Notes: generated from the sequence alone by a model not told the origin. A stretch of DNA of 11,509 bases from Clostridiales bacterium (GCA_012514225.1 JAAZAQ010000250.1:1-11509), one strand, 5' to 3'. Counted from the first letter of the stretch, positions 1 through 8,770 are shown. Numbers and translations: made by a program.

Positions 1-455
1 AGATGTCCCTCGCGGAAGTGGTCAAGGACGCGGAGCACCGCCTCTCCCCGATGGCCGCGCAGCGGGGCCAGCAGTTCATCACCAGCCTGCAGGACAGCTG
101 CGACATGTACGCGGACAAGGCCAAGCTTCAGCAGGTGGTCTACAACCTCCTGGAGAACGCGGTCAAATATACGCCCCGGGACGGCTGGGTCAAGGTGAAC
201 CTCCAGCGCCAGGGCCGGGACGCGGTGCTGACGGTGTCCGACTCCGGCCCCGGGATTCCCAGGGAGAGCCTGCCGCACGTGTTCGAGCGCTTCTACCGGG
301 TGGACAAGGCGCGGGGGCGCGAGTCGGGCGGAACCGGCCTGGGGCTGTCCATCGTGCAGCAATACGTCAACCAGCACGGCGGGACGGTCCGCGTCGCCAG
401 CGAGGAAGGGCAGGGGGCGGTCTTCACCGTGGAACTGCCGCTGAACAAGGGCTGA
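1..455 (+). CDS. Sensor histidine kinase, C-terminal fragment (5' end outside window)
   Basis: This is the ATP-binding catalytic half of a two-component sensor kinase. The reading frame is open from the window edge, so the sensor, HAMP and phospho-accepting His regions are missing. Counting from the first in-window Met (base 3), all the HATPase_c boxes are present: the N box NLLENAVKYTP at about 48-58, the G1 box DSGPGIP at 80-86, the F box FERFYRVDK at 94-102 and the G2 box GGTGLGLSIV at 109-118. The protein ends in the usual short beta strand (FTVELPL) and a TGA stop. The wording of the boxes matches the PhoR/WalK-like class of membrane kinases. The Met at base 3 is internal to the family fold and is not a start. 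A partner response regulator would be expected upstream. The next gene is convergent, so the kinase is the last gene of its unit. Family assignment is secure, but the signal sensed cannot be read from this fragment. Confidence 0.95.
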   Translation, partial: MSLAEVVKDAEHRLSPMAAQRGQQFITSLQDSCDMYADKAKLQQVVYNLLENAVKYTPRDGWVKVNLQRQGRDAVLTVSDSGPGIPRESLPHVFERFYRVDKARGRESGGTGLGLSIVQQYVNQHGGTVRVASEEGQGAVFTVELPLNKG

Positions 456-472
456 CGCCTATGCAAAGCAGG

Positions 473-700
473 CCGCCTGCCTCTCGGCAGGCGGTCAGAC
501 TGTCGAAAAAGGTCCGCGGACCTTTTTCGATTCGGAGGATTGCTGCGGAATGTTTTCGCTGTTCGCGAAAACGCCCCGCGCGTCCGGCAGAGCCAGACGA
601 CACGATGATAATCGGTGGGCTGCCGCCCCCCGAAGCCCCCTGCATCATGGTCTGTAGTAAGGTTTTTTGACAACCTGGCCGCCTGCCTCTCGGCAGGCGG
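473..700. repeat. Composite palindromic intergenic unit with terminal inverted repeats
   Basis: This 228-bp stretch fills most of the gap between the convergent kinase and GerMN lipoprotein genes. Each end carries the same 22-nt hairpin (473-494 and 679-700): stem CCGCCTGC/GCAGGCGG with loop CTCTCG. Inside each hairpin is a related tail in opposite orientation: TCAGACTGTCGAAAAAGG after the left copy, and the reverse complement of CCAGGTTGTCAAAAAACC before the right copy, with 12 of 18 positions matching. The unit therefore has imperfect terminal inverted repeats of about 40 bp. The interior (531-660) holds a small hairpin (GTTTTCGC/GCGAAAAC, 552-572) and no convincing gene. I see no transposase and no clear target-site duplication. 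It could be a MITE-like or REP-like repeat, or simply a pair of related terminator cassettes. The structure is seen directly; any mobility is inference. Confidence 0.6.
503..530. terminator. Perfect 28-nt palindrome, likely bidirectional terminator
   Basis: The 28 bases are identical to their own reverse complement. A GC-rich core (GGTCCGCGGACC) is flanked by A5 on the left and T5 on the right, so a transcript from either direction would form a GC stem followed by a U-tract. It lies 48 nt after the kinase stop and downstream of the minus-strand four-gene operon. That is the expected place for a shared terminator between convergent genes. Confidence 0.6.
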
Positions 701-710
701 TTTTCTTTAT
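679..710 (+). terminator. Hairpin plus T-tract, plus-strand rho-independent terminator
   Basis: An 8-bp GC stem with a 6-nt loop (679-700) is followed directly by TTTTCTTTAT. Read on the plus strand this is a textbook intrinsic terminator, able to stop transcripts of the kinase gene that pass the first hairpins. The same hairpin at 473-494 has no T-tract after it on the plus strand. Confidence 0.6.
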
Positions 711-791
711 GGAGCACATACTTTTGATAAATAATGAGGGCTGCAGGGTATTGCGCCCGGCCGCAAGCGGCGAAGGCCGGGGGCCGGCGGT

Positions 792-2345
792 TCACGGCTG
801 CCGGATGATACCCTCGTTGCGCAGGAACTCCCCCGCGACGTCGACGCTCCCGGCGAAGGTGCCCTCCTGCTTTCCGTCGATGAAGAAGCGGACCCGCCGG
901 ATGCCGCGCTGGTCCGAGAGGGTGTTGACCAGCGCGTACACCATCAGCTTTTCCCTTTCGGCGCTGAGGCCGGCGGTCAGTCCGCGGAGGTTCCCGGACA
1001 AATTGACCAGGGAGGCGTCGCCCTGCCGGGAGATGCCCAGAAGGTCCGCGTCGCGGGGCGGCGCGGGGAAGGCGGCGGAAAGGCCGGTGACGCTGTCCGT
1101 GTTTACCGGGCCCAGCGCGAGCTGGTTGAACAGGTAGCGGGGGTTGAAGGTCTGGTAATAGGGAATCGCCCGGCTGGTCCGGCTCAGGCTGCCAAAGGCG
1201 TTGGGGAAATACAGGCTGCACTCGTCCAGCAGGAAATGGGCGAACTGGCTGCGCTGCATCACGCCGCGCTCGAAGATGATTTCCTCGCCCGCGCCTTCGT
1301 ACAGCCCGGCGGGCACCACGGCGTTGACCTGTTCGGCGCCGATGGAGACCTCGATGCCTGTCGTATACGGCAAAAATGTGGTCAGCGTGAAGGTCAGCGC
1401 AGCCATCAGGATGGAACGCGGCACGCCGGCCGATATCAGCGCCTCGTTGGCACCCTCATAAAATCGCAGCCGGAGGGTTCGCCCCGCCGCGCCGGGCTGT
1501 TCCACCGCCTCGGGCTCCGCGGACAGGAGGGTGACCAGGTCGGGCAGGGGCGCCGCGTTGGGCAGGGTCTGGGGCCCGGCGGACAGCGCCTGCAACAGGG
1601 CGAGGGCCATTTGGGGCAGGGAGTTTCCGGTAAAATTCACCGCCTGCGCCTCTGCCAGCACGCCGCGCCCGGCTTTGGCCGGGAAATACAATGTCGCGAC
1701 GGAGCCGAACCCTGTGCCGGGCGCCGCCTGCCTGTTCATCGCTTCCCACAGCGCGTTGACGTCCTCGTTGCCCGTTCGGGTGAGGCTGCCCAGGGGCAGG
1801 GTGGAGGCGGTGTCCACCCCCAGTTGCCGGCCGTTGACCAGGACGTTGACAAAGCGGATGTCCCCCCATTGGGTGAGGGTGTTGGCGATGGCGCGGCTGA
1901 CCAGATAACGCTCCTTGTTGTCCAGCGCCAGCGCGCCGGCCGCCAGGTTGACGGTGGCGGTTTGCCCGGACGTTTCCACCGCGCTGCCGGGGCTGAGGGA
2001 GAGCTGCGCTTTGTCCGTCAGCGGCAGGGCGGCGGTCGTCCCCGTGAAGGAGAAAAGCTTTCTGAGCGTGTAGTCAGCCGGGTGCCGCGAATGGGACAGC
2101 AGGATGCGCTCCGGGAACATCTGCAGCTGGCGGTTCTGGGCGGAGGGCAGGCAGAGCATGACCGTCTGGGCGAAGCTTTCACCCGCGTCCCCCAGCGGTG
2201 CGGTATACTCCCCGCGGGGCGGGGGAAGCGTGACGCTGCCGTTGCTGTCCTTTACCGGAATGGACGCGGTGCAGCCGCCGAGCAGGCACAGGCAGGCGGC
2301 GAGAGACAGCGCTTTGAGCGCCCTGGGCCTGCGCATCCTCTTCAT
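792..2345 (-). CDS. Lipoprotein with three GerMN-like repeats
   Basis: This is a 517-residue exported lipoprotein. The N-terminus is basic (MKRMRRPR), followed by a hydrophobic stretch and a lipobox LGGC with the acceptor Cys at residue 25, so it should be anchored to the outer face of the membrane. I see three GerMN-like units at about 60-178, 215-345 and 375-505. Each ends in a related motif: NTLTQWGDIRFVNVLVNG, then TFTLTTFLPYTTGIEVSIG, then NTLSDQRGIRRVRFFIDG. GerMN domains occur in sporulation and germination proteins such as Bacillus GerM and in actinobacterial LpqB; the ligand is unknown. The start at 2345 was preferred over an in-frame ATG at 2393. It gives an intact lipobox protein, follows GGAGG with a 7-nt gap, and its ATG overlaps the upstream stop (ATGA), which suggests translational coupling. 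It is the last gene of the operon and converges on the histidine kinase. The domain call is good; the role is unknown. Confidence 0.9.
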   Translation of the reverse strand: MKRMRRPRALKALSLAACLCLLGGCTASIPVKDSNGSVTLPPPRGEYTAPLGDAGESFAQTVMLCLPSAQNRQLQMFPERILLSHSRHPADYTLRKLFSFTGTTAALPLTDKAQLSLSPGSAVETSGQTATVNLAAGALALDNKERYLVSRAIANTLTQWGDIRFVNVLVNGRQLGVDTASTLPLGSLTRTGNEDVNALWEAMNRQAAPGTGFGSVATLYFPAKAGRGVLAEAQAVNFTGNSLPQMALALLQALSAGPQTLPNAAPLPDLVTLLSAEPEAVEQPGAAGRTLRLRFYEGANEALISAGVPRSILMAALTFTLTTFLPYTTGIEVSIGAEQVNAVVPAGLYEGAGEEIIFERGVMQRSQFAHFLLDECSLYFPNAFGSLSRTSRAIPYYQTFNPRYLFNQLALGPVNTDSVTGLSAAFPAPPRDADLLGISRQGDASLVNLSGNLRGLTAGLSAEREKLMVYALVNTLSDQRGIRRVRFFIDGKQEGTFAGSVDVAGEFLRNEGIIRQP

Positions 2346-3286
2346 CTTGCCGCCTCCGTGATGAACCGGACAGATTCGGGGGATATCTTCCATATGCCGT
2401 CCTGCAAGCGCAGGGCGACGGGGATGCCGTCCACCGTCGCTTCCTGCCCGTCAGAACCCAGGAAAGCGGCGGCCAGCACGACGACCGCCGTTGCCCCGTC
2501 CGGCGAAACACGGCCCTCGCTGAGCTTGAAATCTGTCAATTGGGGCAGGGTGTCAGGCTGGAGCCACCCGCCGCCGTTCGCGGCTTCCCCGGGGCTGGAG
2601 TACACGAACGCGCTCAATTGACCCCAGGACCGGCTTTTCCAAAGCCCGAACGGGAGCCGCGCGGCGGCGCCGGGGGTGATAATCCTGCTTTCGTCGCGCA
2701 ACAGGGGGTCGGGCAGGGCGTCGTTGTCCTCCAGGTAATACCGGTTGGATAGCCGCATGGACGCCGTGGTGGAGGCGGGGGAGTACACCAGCACCTGGAT
2801 GGAGCGGATGTCGCCGAACTGCGTCAGCGTATTGGCCAGGGAGGCCATCGCCAGCTCCCGGCGCAGCCGCGCTTCCTGCGTGCCCTTTTCGGTATCCAGG
2901 CTCTCGCCGGGCAGGGCGTCCATAACGGCGCTGTTGAAGGTGACGAACAGCTGGCTGCCCTCCTGCAAAACGGATAAAACCTCCGTACCTGCCGGGAAAA
3001 GACGCCTCAGGTTGCCGCCCTCCCCCTCCGGCTCGTCCAGCAGGGCCTGCACAAGCGCCATTTCAGGGCTTTCCGGATAGGGGACCGGTACCTCCCGGAT
3101 TTCCTGCCCCAGGTAGGCGCTGTCGAGATAGCGGAAATACAAAATGGCTTTTTGGGAGTCGTGGCTTTCCGGGGGCTTGTACCCCAAACGCTCCCCGCCC
3201 TCCGCGGCAGCCGCGGCGGACAGCAGCAATGCTGCGGCCAATGCAATAGCCGCTGCGGTTTTTCGCCACTTCGCCCTAACGCTCAT
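2342..3286 (-). CDS. Secreted GerMN-domain protein
   Basis: This is a 314-residue exported protein. Residues 1-28 are a signal peptide: a basic MSVRAKWRK, then an Ala/Leu-rich core and an AAAAAE cleavage region, with no lipobox Cys. A GerMN domain spans about 45-170 and has the family's ANTLTQFGDIRSIQVLVY motif at 151-168. That motif is very close to the one in the next gene (ANTLTQWGDIRFVNVLVN), so the pair probably arose by duplication. The C-terminal 245-305 segment, ending near DGIWKIS, resembles a small beta-rich NTF2-like or immunoglobulin-like module, but I cannot assign it. The gene overlaps the upstream gene by 11 nt and the downstream gene by 4 nt (ATGA), so it is translated as part of the operon. 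A possible ribosome site GGAG lies 10 nt before the ATG. Family resemblance suggests an envelope or sporulation-related role; this is not shown here. Confidence 0.88.
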   Translation of the reverse strand: MSVRAKWRKTAAAIALAAALLLSAAAAAEGGERLGYKPPESHDSQKAILYFRYLDSAYLGQEIREVPVPYPESPEMALVQALLDEPEGEGGNLRRLFPAGTEVLSVLQEGSQLFVTFNSAVMDALPGESLDTEKGTQEARLRRELAMASLANTLTQFGDIRSIQVLVYSPASTTASMRLSNRYYLEDNDALPDPLLRDESRIITPGAAARLPFGLWKSRSWGQLSAFVYSSPGEAANGGGWLQPDTLPQLTDFKLSEGRVSPDGATAVVVLAAAFLGSDGQEATVDGIPVALRLQDGIWKISPESVRFITEAAR

Positions 3287-4028
3287 CCTTCAACGGCTCC
3301 TTGCCCAGGCACCAGCCGCGCAGGTGGTTGACGGTCCGTTCAAGGGCGTCCTTCGCGTCGCCCCAGGGCAACTCCGTGTTCCGGTAATCCGATTTTTGGG
3401 TAAAGCGGGACAAATCGCTTTCAAGCGCTTGAAGGGCGGCGGCCAGCTGGCTTTCCAGCAAGCCCCTGAAGCCGGCCTGTTCCCGGGCGCTCAGAAAATC
3501 CGGCGCCAGCAGCAGCAGGGCTTGCGCGTCCGGCAGGCAGACGCCGACGGATTGTTGATAAGCCGCCTGAAAAGCGGCGTCCGTTTTCCACAGGTGGAGG
3601 AAACTGGCGGCATGGCGCCTGCTCTGCTCGTCCAGCTCTTCGCACAGGACGCAACCGGCGCTGTCGGCGGGGGAGCGGGGGCCGCCGGAAGCGTCCTTGC
3701 CTTTCCTGAATAACCCGGCCAGCTTTCCGCCGGGGGCGCCGGTGTCCAAGAGCCGGGGAAGCCGGGAGCGGGTTTCCTGCAGATGGGAGAGCATCATCAG
3801 CGCGTGCCCCAGGCGGTTGCCGCCCGGCGCGTTATACAGCATCTGCTGGTGAGTCCGGCAGAACCCGGTTCGGTTGACCTTGATGCGGCTGTCCGGGGAC
3901 ATGACCGACGCCCCGAGCGCGCGTTCCACCAGCCGCCGCTCGGTCTTCCGGCGCAGGGCGCAAAGCGGGCATCCCGCGCCGTGCTTCAGCGCGTCCCAGA
4001 CCGGGATGGTGTCGATGTGATAACGCAT
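3276..4028 (-). CDS. DUF6062-type Cys/His-rich protein
   Basis: This is a 250-residue protein with no signal peptide or membrane segment, so probably cytoplasmic. The opening MRYHIDTIPVWDA and the CPLC motif match what I recall of the DUF6062 family, whose function is unknown. The Cys/His pattern is duplicated: CPLC at 20-23 with FCRTH at 56-60, then CVLC at 126-129 with VCLPD at 163-167. This suggests two similar metal-binding or redox half-sites, the second with Asp in place of His. The start at 4028 was chosen because it matches the family N-terminus and lies 2 nt after the upstream stop. An in-frame ATG at 4052 would add eight residues inside the upstream gene. Neither has a strong ribosome site, so translation is probably coupled. 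The Cys pairs suggest a structural zinc protein, but that is inference. Confidence 0.82.
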   Translation of the reverse strand: MRYHIDTIPVWDALKHGAGCPLCALRRKTERRLVERALGASVMSPDSRIKVNRTGFCRTHQQMLYNAPGGNRLGHALMMLSHLQETRSRLPRLLDTGAPGGKLAGLFRKGKDASGGPRSPADSAGCVLCEELDEQSRRHAASFLHLWKTDAAFQAAYQQSVGVCLPDAQALLLLAPDFLSAREQAGFRGLLESQLAAALQALESDLSRFTQKSDYRNTELPWGDAKDALERTVNHLRGWCLGKEPLKDER

Positions 4029-4030
4029 CC

Positions 4031-5173
4031 TCAGCGAGCCGGCGCCTTGCATTCCGGGCAGGTCTTAAGGTTCTTGAACGTGTCGTTGGAAACGTCCCGG
4101 TAATAGAACATCGCCGTCAGCGGACGGTATCTCGTCCCGATGGAAGAACAGTTGGGGTCGATGTGGTAAAACTCGCCGCCGTCCTGGTTGTAATACAGCA
4201 CGGTGTCCGAACGCACGGAGATTGTCTGCGCTTGCGCCTGTGCCTGCTGGGCTTCCTCGGCCAGCGCCGCCTGGCCCATGGCGGCCTGCTGGCCGGCGGC
4301 GGAATCGGCCTGGGCGACGGGGGCTTCCTGCACCACCTGGGAGGACGAGATGGAATTGGGGTCGACGAACCACTCGTTGTTCACGCGGATCATCAGAATC
4401 TGGAAGTTGTACTTCACCGGCTCCTTGCCGTCGTTCTTGCTGATAAGCGCCTGCATGGTGATGGTCCGCGTCTGGTCCGAGTCGCTCCCGGACACGTCGG
4501 TAATCTGGTAGCTCACCGGCGTGCGGATCGCGCTGAGGTGAAAGATGCTCGTCTCCGCGTCCCGCTGGCTCTCATGCTGGTTGACCCAGGCCGGAGAGGA
4601 GTAGGAAACCATCGCGGCATAGTCCTTGTTCGCCCAGGCGGCCATGAACCGGTCCAGTTTCTGCTGGGCCAGGGAGGCGCTGCCCGGGTCGGGCGTCTGG
4701 ACGGCGTCCACATCCTGTGCCGCCTGCGCCATATCGGTCAGGCTGGCGGTCGTTTCATCCGAAAAAATGGACGCGAGGTCCTGTGTCTGCAGCTGCGCGG
4801 GGTTTCCGCGCGCAGGGGAGGATACCAGGATGGCGAACAGCGCCACGGCAATCATCGCCGCGTGCACGACGCCCAGCACCCTCCGCGCGTTGGGGACGAA
4901 GGCTTTCAGAAGGGCCATCAGCGCAATCCCGGCCAGGCTGAGGATGACGAAGGCCCAGTAGAGCCGCGTGTCCCGGACCAGCAGGGAAACGATGAACAAA
5001 ACCGGCAGCGCCGCGACCAGCAGCACCTGCAGGAAAACATAGCTGCGGGGATTGGGCGCTGCGATACCTGCAGCCGCCTGTCCCCGTTGTTTCAGGGGTT
5101 GTTGCTGCCTGGGCGGGCGCCGGCGCAAATCCTGCAACGGCGCGCTGGAATACCTGGACCTGTTTTCGCTCAT
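4031..5173 (-). CDS. Three-TM membrane protein with NTF2-like domain and C-terminal H-C-CxxC motif
   Basis: This is a 380-residue membrane protein and the first gene of the four-gene operon. The N-terminal 43 residues are basic and Gln-rich (RRRPPRQQQPLKQR), so they should be cytoplasmic. Transmembrane segments lie near 44-66, 71-92 and 99-118, placing the rest outside the cell. Residues about 168-275 look NTF2-like, with LDRFMAAWANKDYAAMVSY near the start and NEWFVDP near the end. An Ala/Gln-rich linker (280-318) follows. The C-terminus has YYNQDGGEFYHIDPNCSSI, then TCPECKAPAR. His337, Cys342, Cys372 and Cys375 could form a zinc site, and similar tails occur in clostridial proteins I recall. 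The start has AAGGA 7 nt upstream, and a promoter lies at 5218-5248. Domain reading is moderate; function is unknown. Confidence 0.85.
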   Translation of the reverse strand: MSENRSRYSSAPLQDLRRRPPRQQQPLKQRGQAAAGIAAPNPRSYVFLQVLLVAALPVLFIVSLLVRDTRLYWAFVILSLAGIALMALLKAFVPNARRVLGVVHAAMIAVALFAILVSSPARGNPAQLQTQDLASIFSDETTASLTDMAQAAQDVDAVQTPDPGSASLAQQKLDRFMAAWANKDYAAMVSYSSPAWVNQHESQRDAETSIFHLSAIRTPVSYQITDVSGSDSDQTRTITMQALISKNDGKEPVKYNFQILMIRVNNEWFVDPNSISSSQVVQEAPVAQADSAAGQQAAMGQAALAEEAQQAQAQAQTISVRSDTVLYYNQDGGEFYHIDPNCSSIGTRYRPLTAMFYYRDVSNDTFKNLKTCPECKAPAR

Positions 5174-5217
5174 GCCCTGTTCCTTCCGAAATGCTGATGG
5201 GAGTGCGACGCATCCGT

Positions 5218-5248
5218 ATTATAGCATACTGTGACGGATTCTTTTCAA
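5218..5248 (-). promoter_or_regulatory. SigA-type extended -10 promoter for the four-gene operon
   Basis: On the minus strand, a perfect TATAAT (5218-5223) is preceded by TG one base away (TGCTATAAT), which is an extended -10. A TTGAAA -35-like box lies at 5243-5248 with a 19-nt spacer, which is longer than ideal but tolerated with an extended -10. It points at the start codon at 5173 in an otherwise non-coding gap. Confidence 0.7.
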
Positions 5249-5261
5249 TTGTGTGACAACG

Positions 5262-5295
5262 CAAAAAAGAAGCCGCGCAGATGCGGTTGGCGCGG
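5262..5295 (-). terminator. Probable rho-independent terminator after dnaX
   Basis: Read on the minus strand, CCGCGC (5295-5290) pairs with GCGCGG (5278-5273) across an 11-nt loop and is followed by CTTCTTTTTT. It lies about 95 nt past the dnaX stop and just before the promoter of the next operon. The stem is short, so confidence is moderate. I see no gene in the rest of the 5174-5389 gap. Confidence 0.5.
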
Positions 5296-5389
5296 AAAAC
5301 AGCCTGTTCCCATGGAAGAAGTGGGGGAACTGCCGCTGTTTGGCGTTGTTTACGAGAATGAAGTGGTGTTGACTGGCGGTTCTTTACGG

Positions 5390-7122
<1,733 letters not shown>

Positions 7123-7123
<1 letters not shown>

Positions 7124-7992
7124 CAGATTTCCTCCCCGGTCAGTTTGCGGAAGCCCTCGCCCAGCGTTTCGTGCGTGTCGGTGATGAACATGAACGCCTG
7201 GGGGTCCTCCTCCTGCACAATCTGCTTGATTTTTACCGTTTCCAGCCGTCCGACGATGCTCAGCAGCATCTTGAATTCCCGTCCCGAATAGGCGCCGGAA
7301 GCGTTCAGCACCGTGACGCCGCGCTCCAGTTCGTCCATCACCCGCTTGGCAATCCGGTCCGGCTCCCGGCTGATGACATAGCAGGCTTTGTCGGTGCCGA
7401 TGCCCAGGAGGGCCTGGTCGAGCACCTTGGCGGAGACGAACACGCATACGATCGCGTACAGCGCGTGCTGCACGCTCATGAACAGCCAGGCCAGCAGGAT
7501 GACGGCCAGGTCGAAGGCGAAGAGGAAGGAGCCGATGCTGATCGCGCGCTGGCGGTGGTGCACGATGCGCGCCAGCAGGTCGGTGCCGCCCGTGGTCGCG
7601 TTCCCGCGGATGATCAGCGCCAGCCCGAAGCCCAGCATGACGCCGCCGAAGACGGCCGCCAGCATGGGGTCCAGGCTCAGCGGCTCGAAATTCATCAGGT
7701 CGATGAGGACGGAAAACAGGACGGTCGCCAGCACCGTGCGCAGGATGAACCGCGCGCCGATAAGCCGCCAGCCCAGGATAATCAGCGGGATGTTGAGCAC
7801 CAGGCTCCCCAGGCCGATGGGAACGGCAAAATAGTAGTTCAAAATCATCGTGACGCCCGTCAACCCGCCGGGCGCGATGTGGTTGGGCTCCAGGAAGAGC
7901 GGGTAGCTGGCCGCGCCGATCAGGCAGCCAATCAGCATCAAGGCGTATTGCCGGAACGTATTCGCATTGAAGACCCGGGACAGCAGCGCCAT
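7123..7992 (-). CDS. YitT-family integral membrane protein (DUF2179 C-terminus)
   Basis: This is a 289-residue polytopic membrane protein of the YitT family, whose transported or sensed substrate is not established. The hydrophobic region at about 14-195 carries family motifs EPNHIAPGGLTGVTMI (35-50) and GNATTGGTDLLARI (130-143). The soluble C-terminal domain (about 220-280), with RGVTVLNASGAYSGREFKML, is the DUF2179 fold, a PII/ACT-like module that may bind a small ligand. Length and order are normal for the family. An AGGTGG site precedes the ATG at 7992. The gene begins 52 nt after the XRE-type regulator and runs into dnaX with a one-base stop/start overlap, so all three are probably co-transcribed. 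No separate promoter is obvious in the 52-nt gap. Family call is secure; function is not. Confidence 0.93.
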
Positions 7993-8044
7993 TTTCCACC
8001 TCAGGCAACGTCGGAGTAGGGGAGATTGTTCTTTCTGTCCCTGG

Positions 8045-8746
8045 CTACAGCTCGGCCTCCAGCCGCACGCACCGCCCGACGACGACGGCGTCAGACATCG
8101 GGACGATTTCGCTTTCGTTCTGCCGGTCGAAGGTCTGCAGGAGCAGCTGGTAGCGCGGCAGGATTTTGACCATGTACAGCTGCTTTCCCAGCTTGGTGTC
8201 CAGCAGCATCATTTTCCCGTCCTCGGCCGCCTGCGCGGGCACCACCAGCACCAGGTCCCCCTGGTGGACGCGGAAACCCCGCATCCGCTGGTCGGGCGAT
8301 ACGAAATAAAAGACCTTGTCCGCCGGGGCGCCTTCGATTTTCCCCTGCAGAACCGGAAGCATCCGGCTGCCTACCTGCGCCATGACGGCGTTGTACACGG
8401 GCACGCTGCGCAGGATGCCGCTGAGGGCGTCCAGCCAGATGGAGCCGTCGCCCTTTTCGGCCTCCTTCGGCTCCGCCTTCTTTGCCTTTTCCAGCCGCTG
8501 CGGGCTGACGGCGGCCTGCAGGTCCACCGTGGCCGCGATGTCGTCGAGCGTAAAGGCGGCCTCCGGCGCCTGCTGCGCGCCCATTTTTTTCAGAATCCGG
8601 CGCGCCTGGTCGTCCTGGATGATGCGGGAGCCCGACTCCACTTCCAGCAGGTATTTCTCGCTGACCCCGGCGAGTTTGGATACTTCCTTCGCGCTCATCC
8701 CGCGGCGCGTTCGCTCCAGATGCAGCAGGTCGCCCAGACGGCTCAT
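8045..8746 (-). CDS. XRE-type regulator with degenerate S24/LexA-like domain
   Basis: This is a 233-residue putative transcriptional regulator. Residues about 5-56 form an XRE/Cro helix-turn-helix, with recognition region MSAKEVSKLAGVSEKYLLEV. A charged linker rich in Lys, Glu and Ala covers about 80-100. The C-terminal half (about 115-229) reads like an S24/LexA fold: VPVYNAV, then FYFVSPDQRMRGFRVHQGD (147-164 region), MVKIL at 192-196 and a closing VVGRCVRL. Where LexA has the catalytic Ser in GDSM, this protein has DQRM (152-155). The Lys194 equivalent is kept, so self-cleavage looks unlikely. The start at 8746 has a strong GGGAGGG site 5 nt away; an ATG at 8782 has none and would lie inside the promoter. 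It heads the yitT-dnaX operon and is divergent from htpG. Targets and ligand are unknown. Confidence 0.85.
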   Translation of the reverse strand: MSRLGDLLHLERTRRGMSAKEVSKLAGVSEKYLLEVESGSRIIQDDQARRILKKMGAQQAPEAAFTLDDIAATVDLQAAVSPQRLEKAKKAEPKEAEKGDGSIWLDALSGILRSVPVYNAVMAQVGSRMLPVLQGKIEGAPADKVFYFVSPDQRMRGFRVHQGDLVLVVPAQAAEDGKMMLLDTKLGKQLYMVKILPRYQLLLQTFDRQNESEIVPMSDAVVVGRCVRLEAEL

Positions 8747-8770
8747 ATCGTCCCTCCCAATCCCGTGATA

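Noticed and set aside
461..670. A 69-codon plus-strand open frame between the kinase and the GerMN lipoprotein
   Set aside because: It lies within the palindromic unit and is made of translated hairpins; there is no ribosome site and no family match.
756..781. GC hairpin just after the GerMN lipoprotein stop as a terminator
   Set aside because: The 7-bp stem is real, but there is no T-tract after it on the minus strand, so the palindrome at 503-530 is the better candidate.
1236..2621. A 461-codon plus-strand open frame opposite the GerMN genes
   Set aside because: Low-complexity Gly/Arg/Gln-rich translation with no domain; it spans the junction of two well-supported minus-strand genes.
4163..5197. 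A 344-codon plus-strand open frame opposite the three-TM protein gene
   Set aside because: Composition is Gly/Arg/His-rich shadow sequence, and the opposite strand has clear TM segments, a ribosome site and a promoter.
7124..8008. N-terminal extension of the dnaX frame to 8008
   Set aside because: The added residues are an out-of-frame reading of the YitT-family gene. DnaX proper starts at MAYQSLYRTW with a strong ribosome site at 7123.
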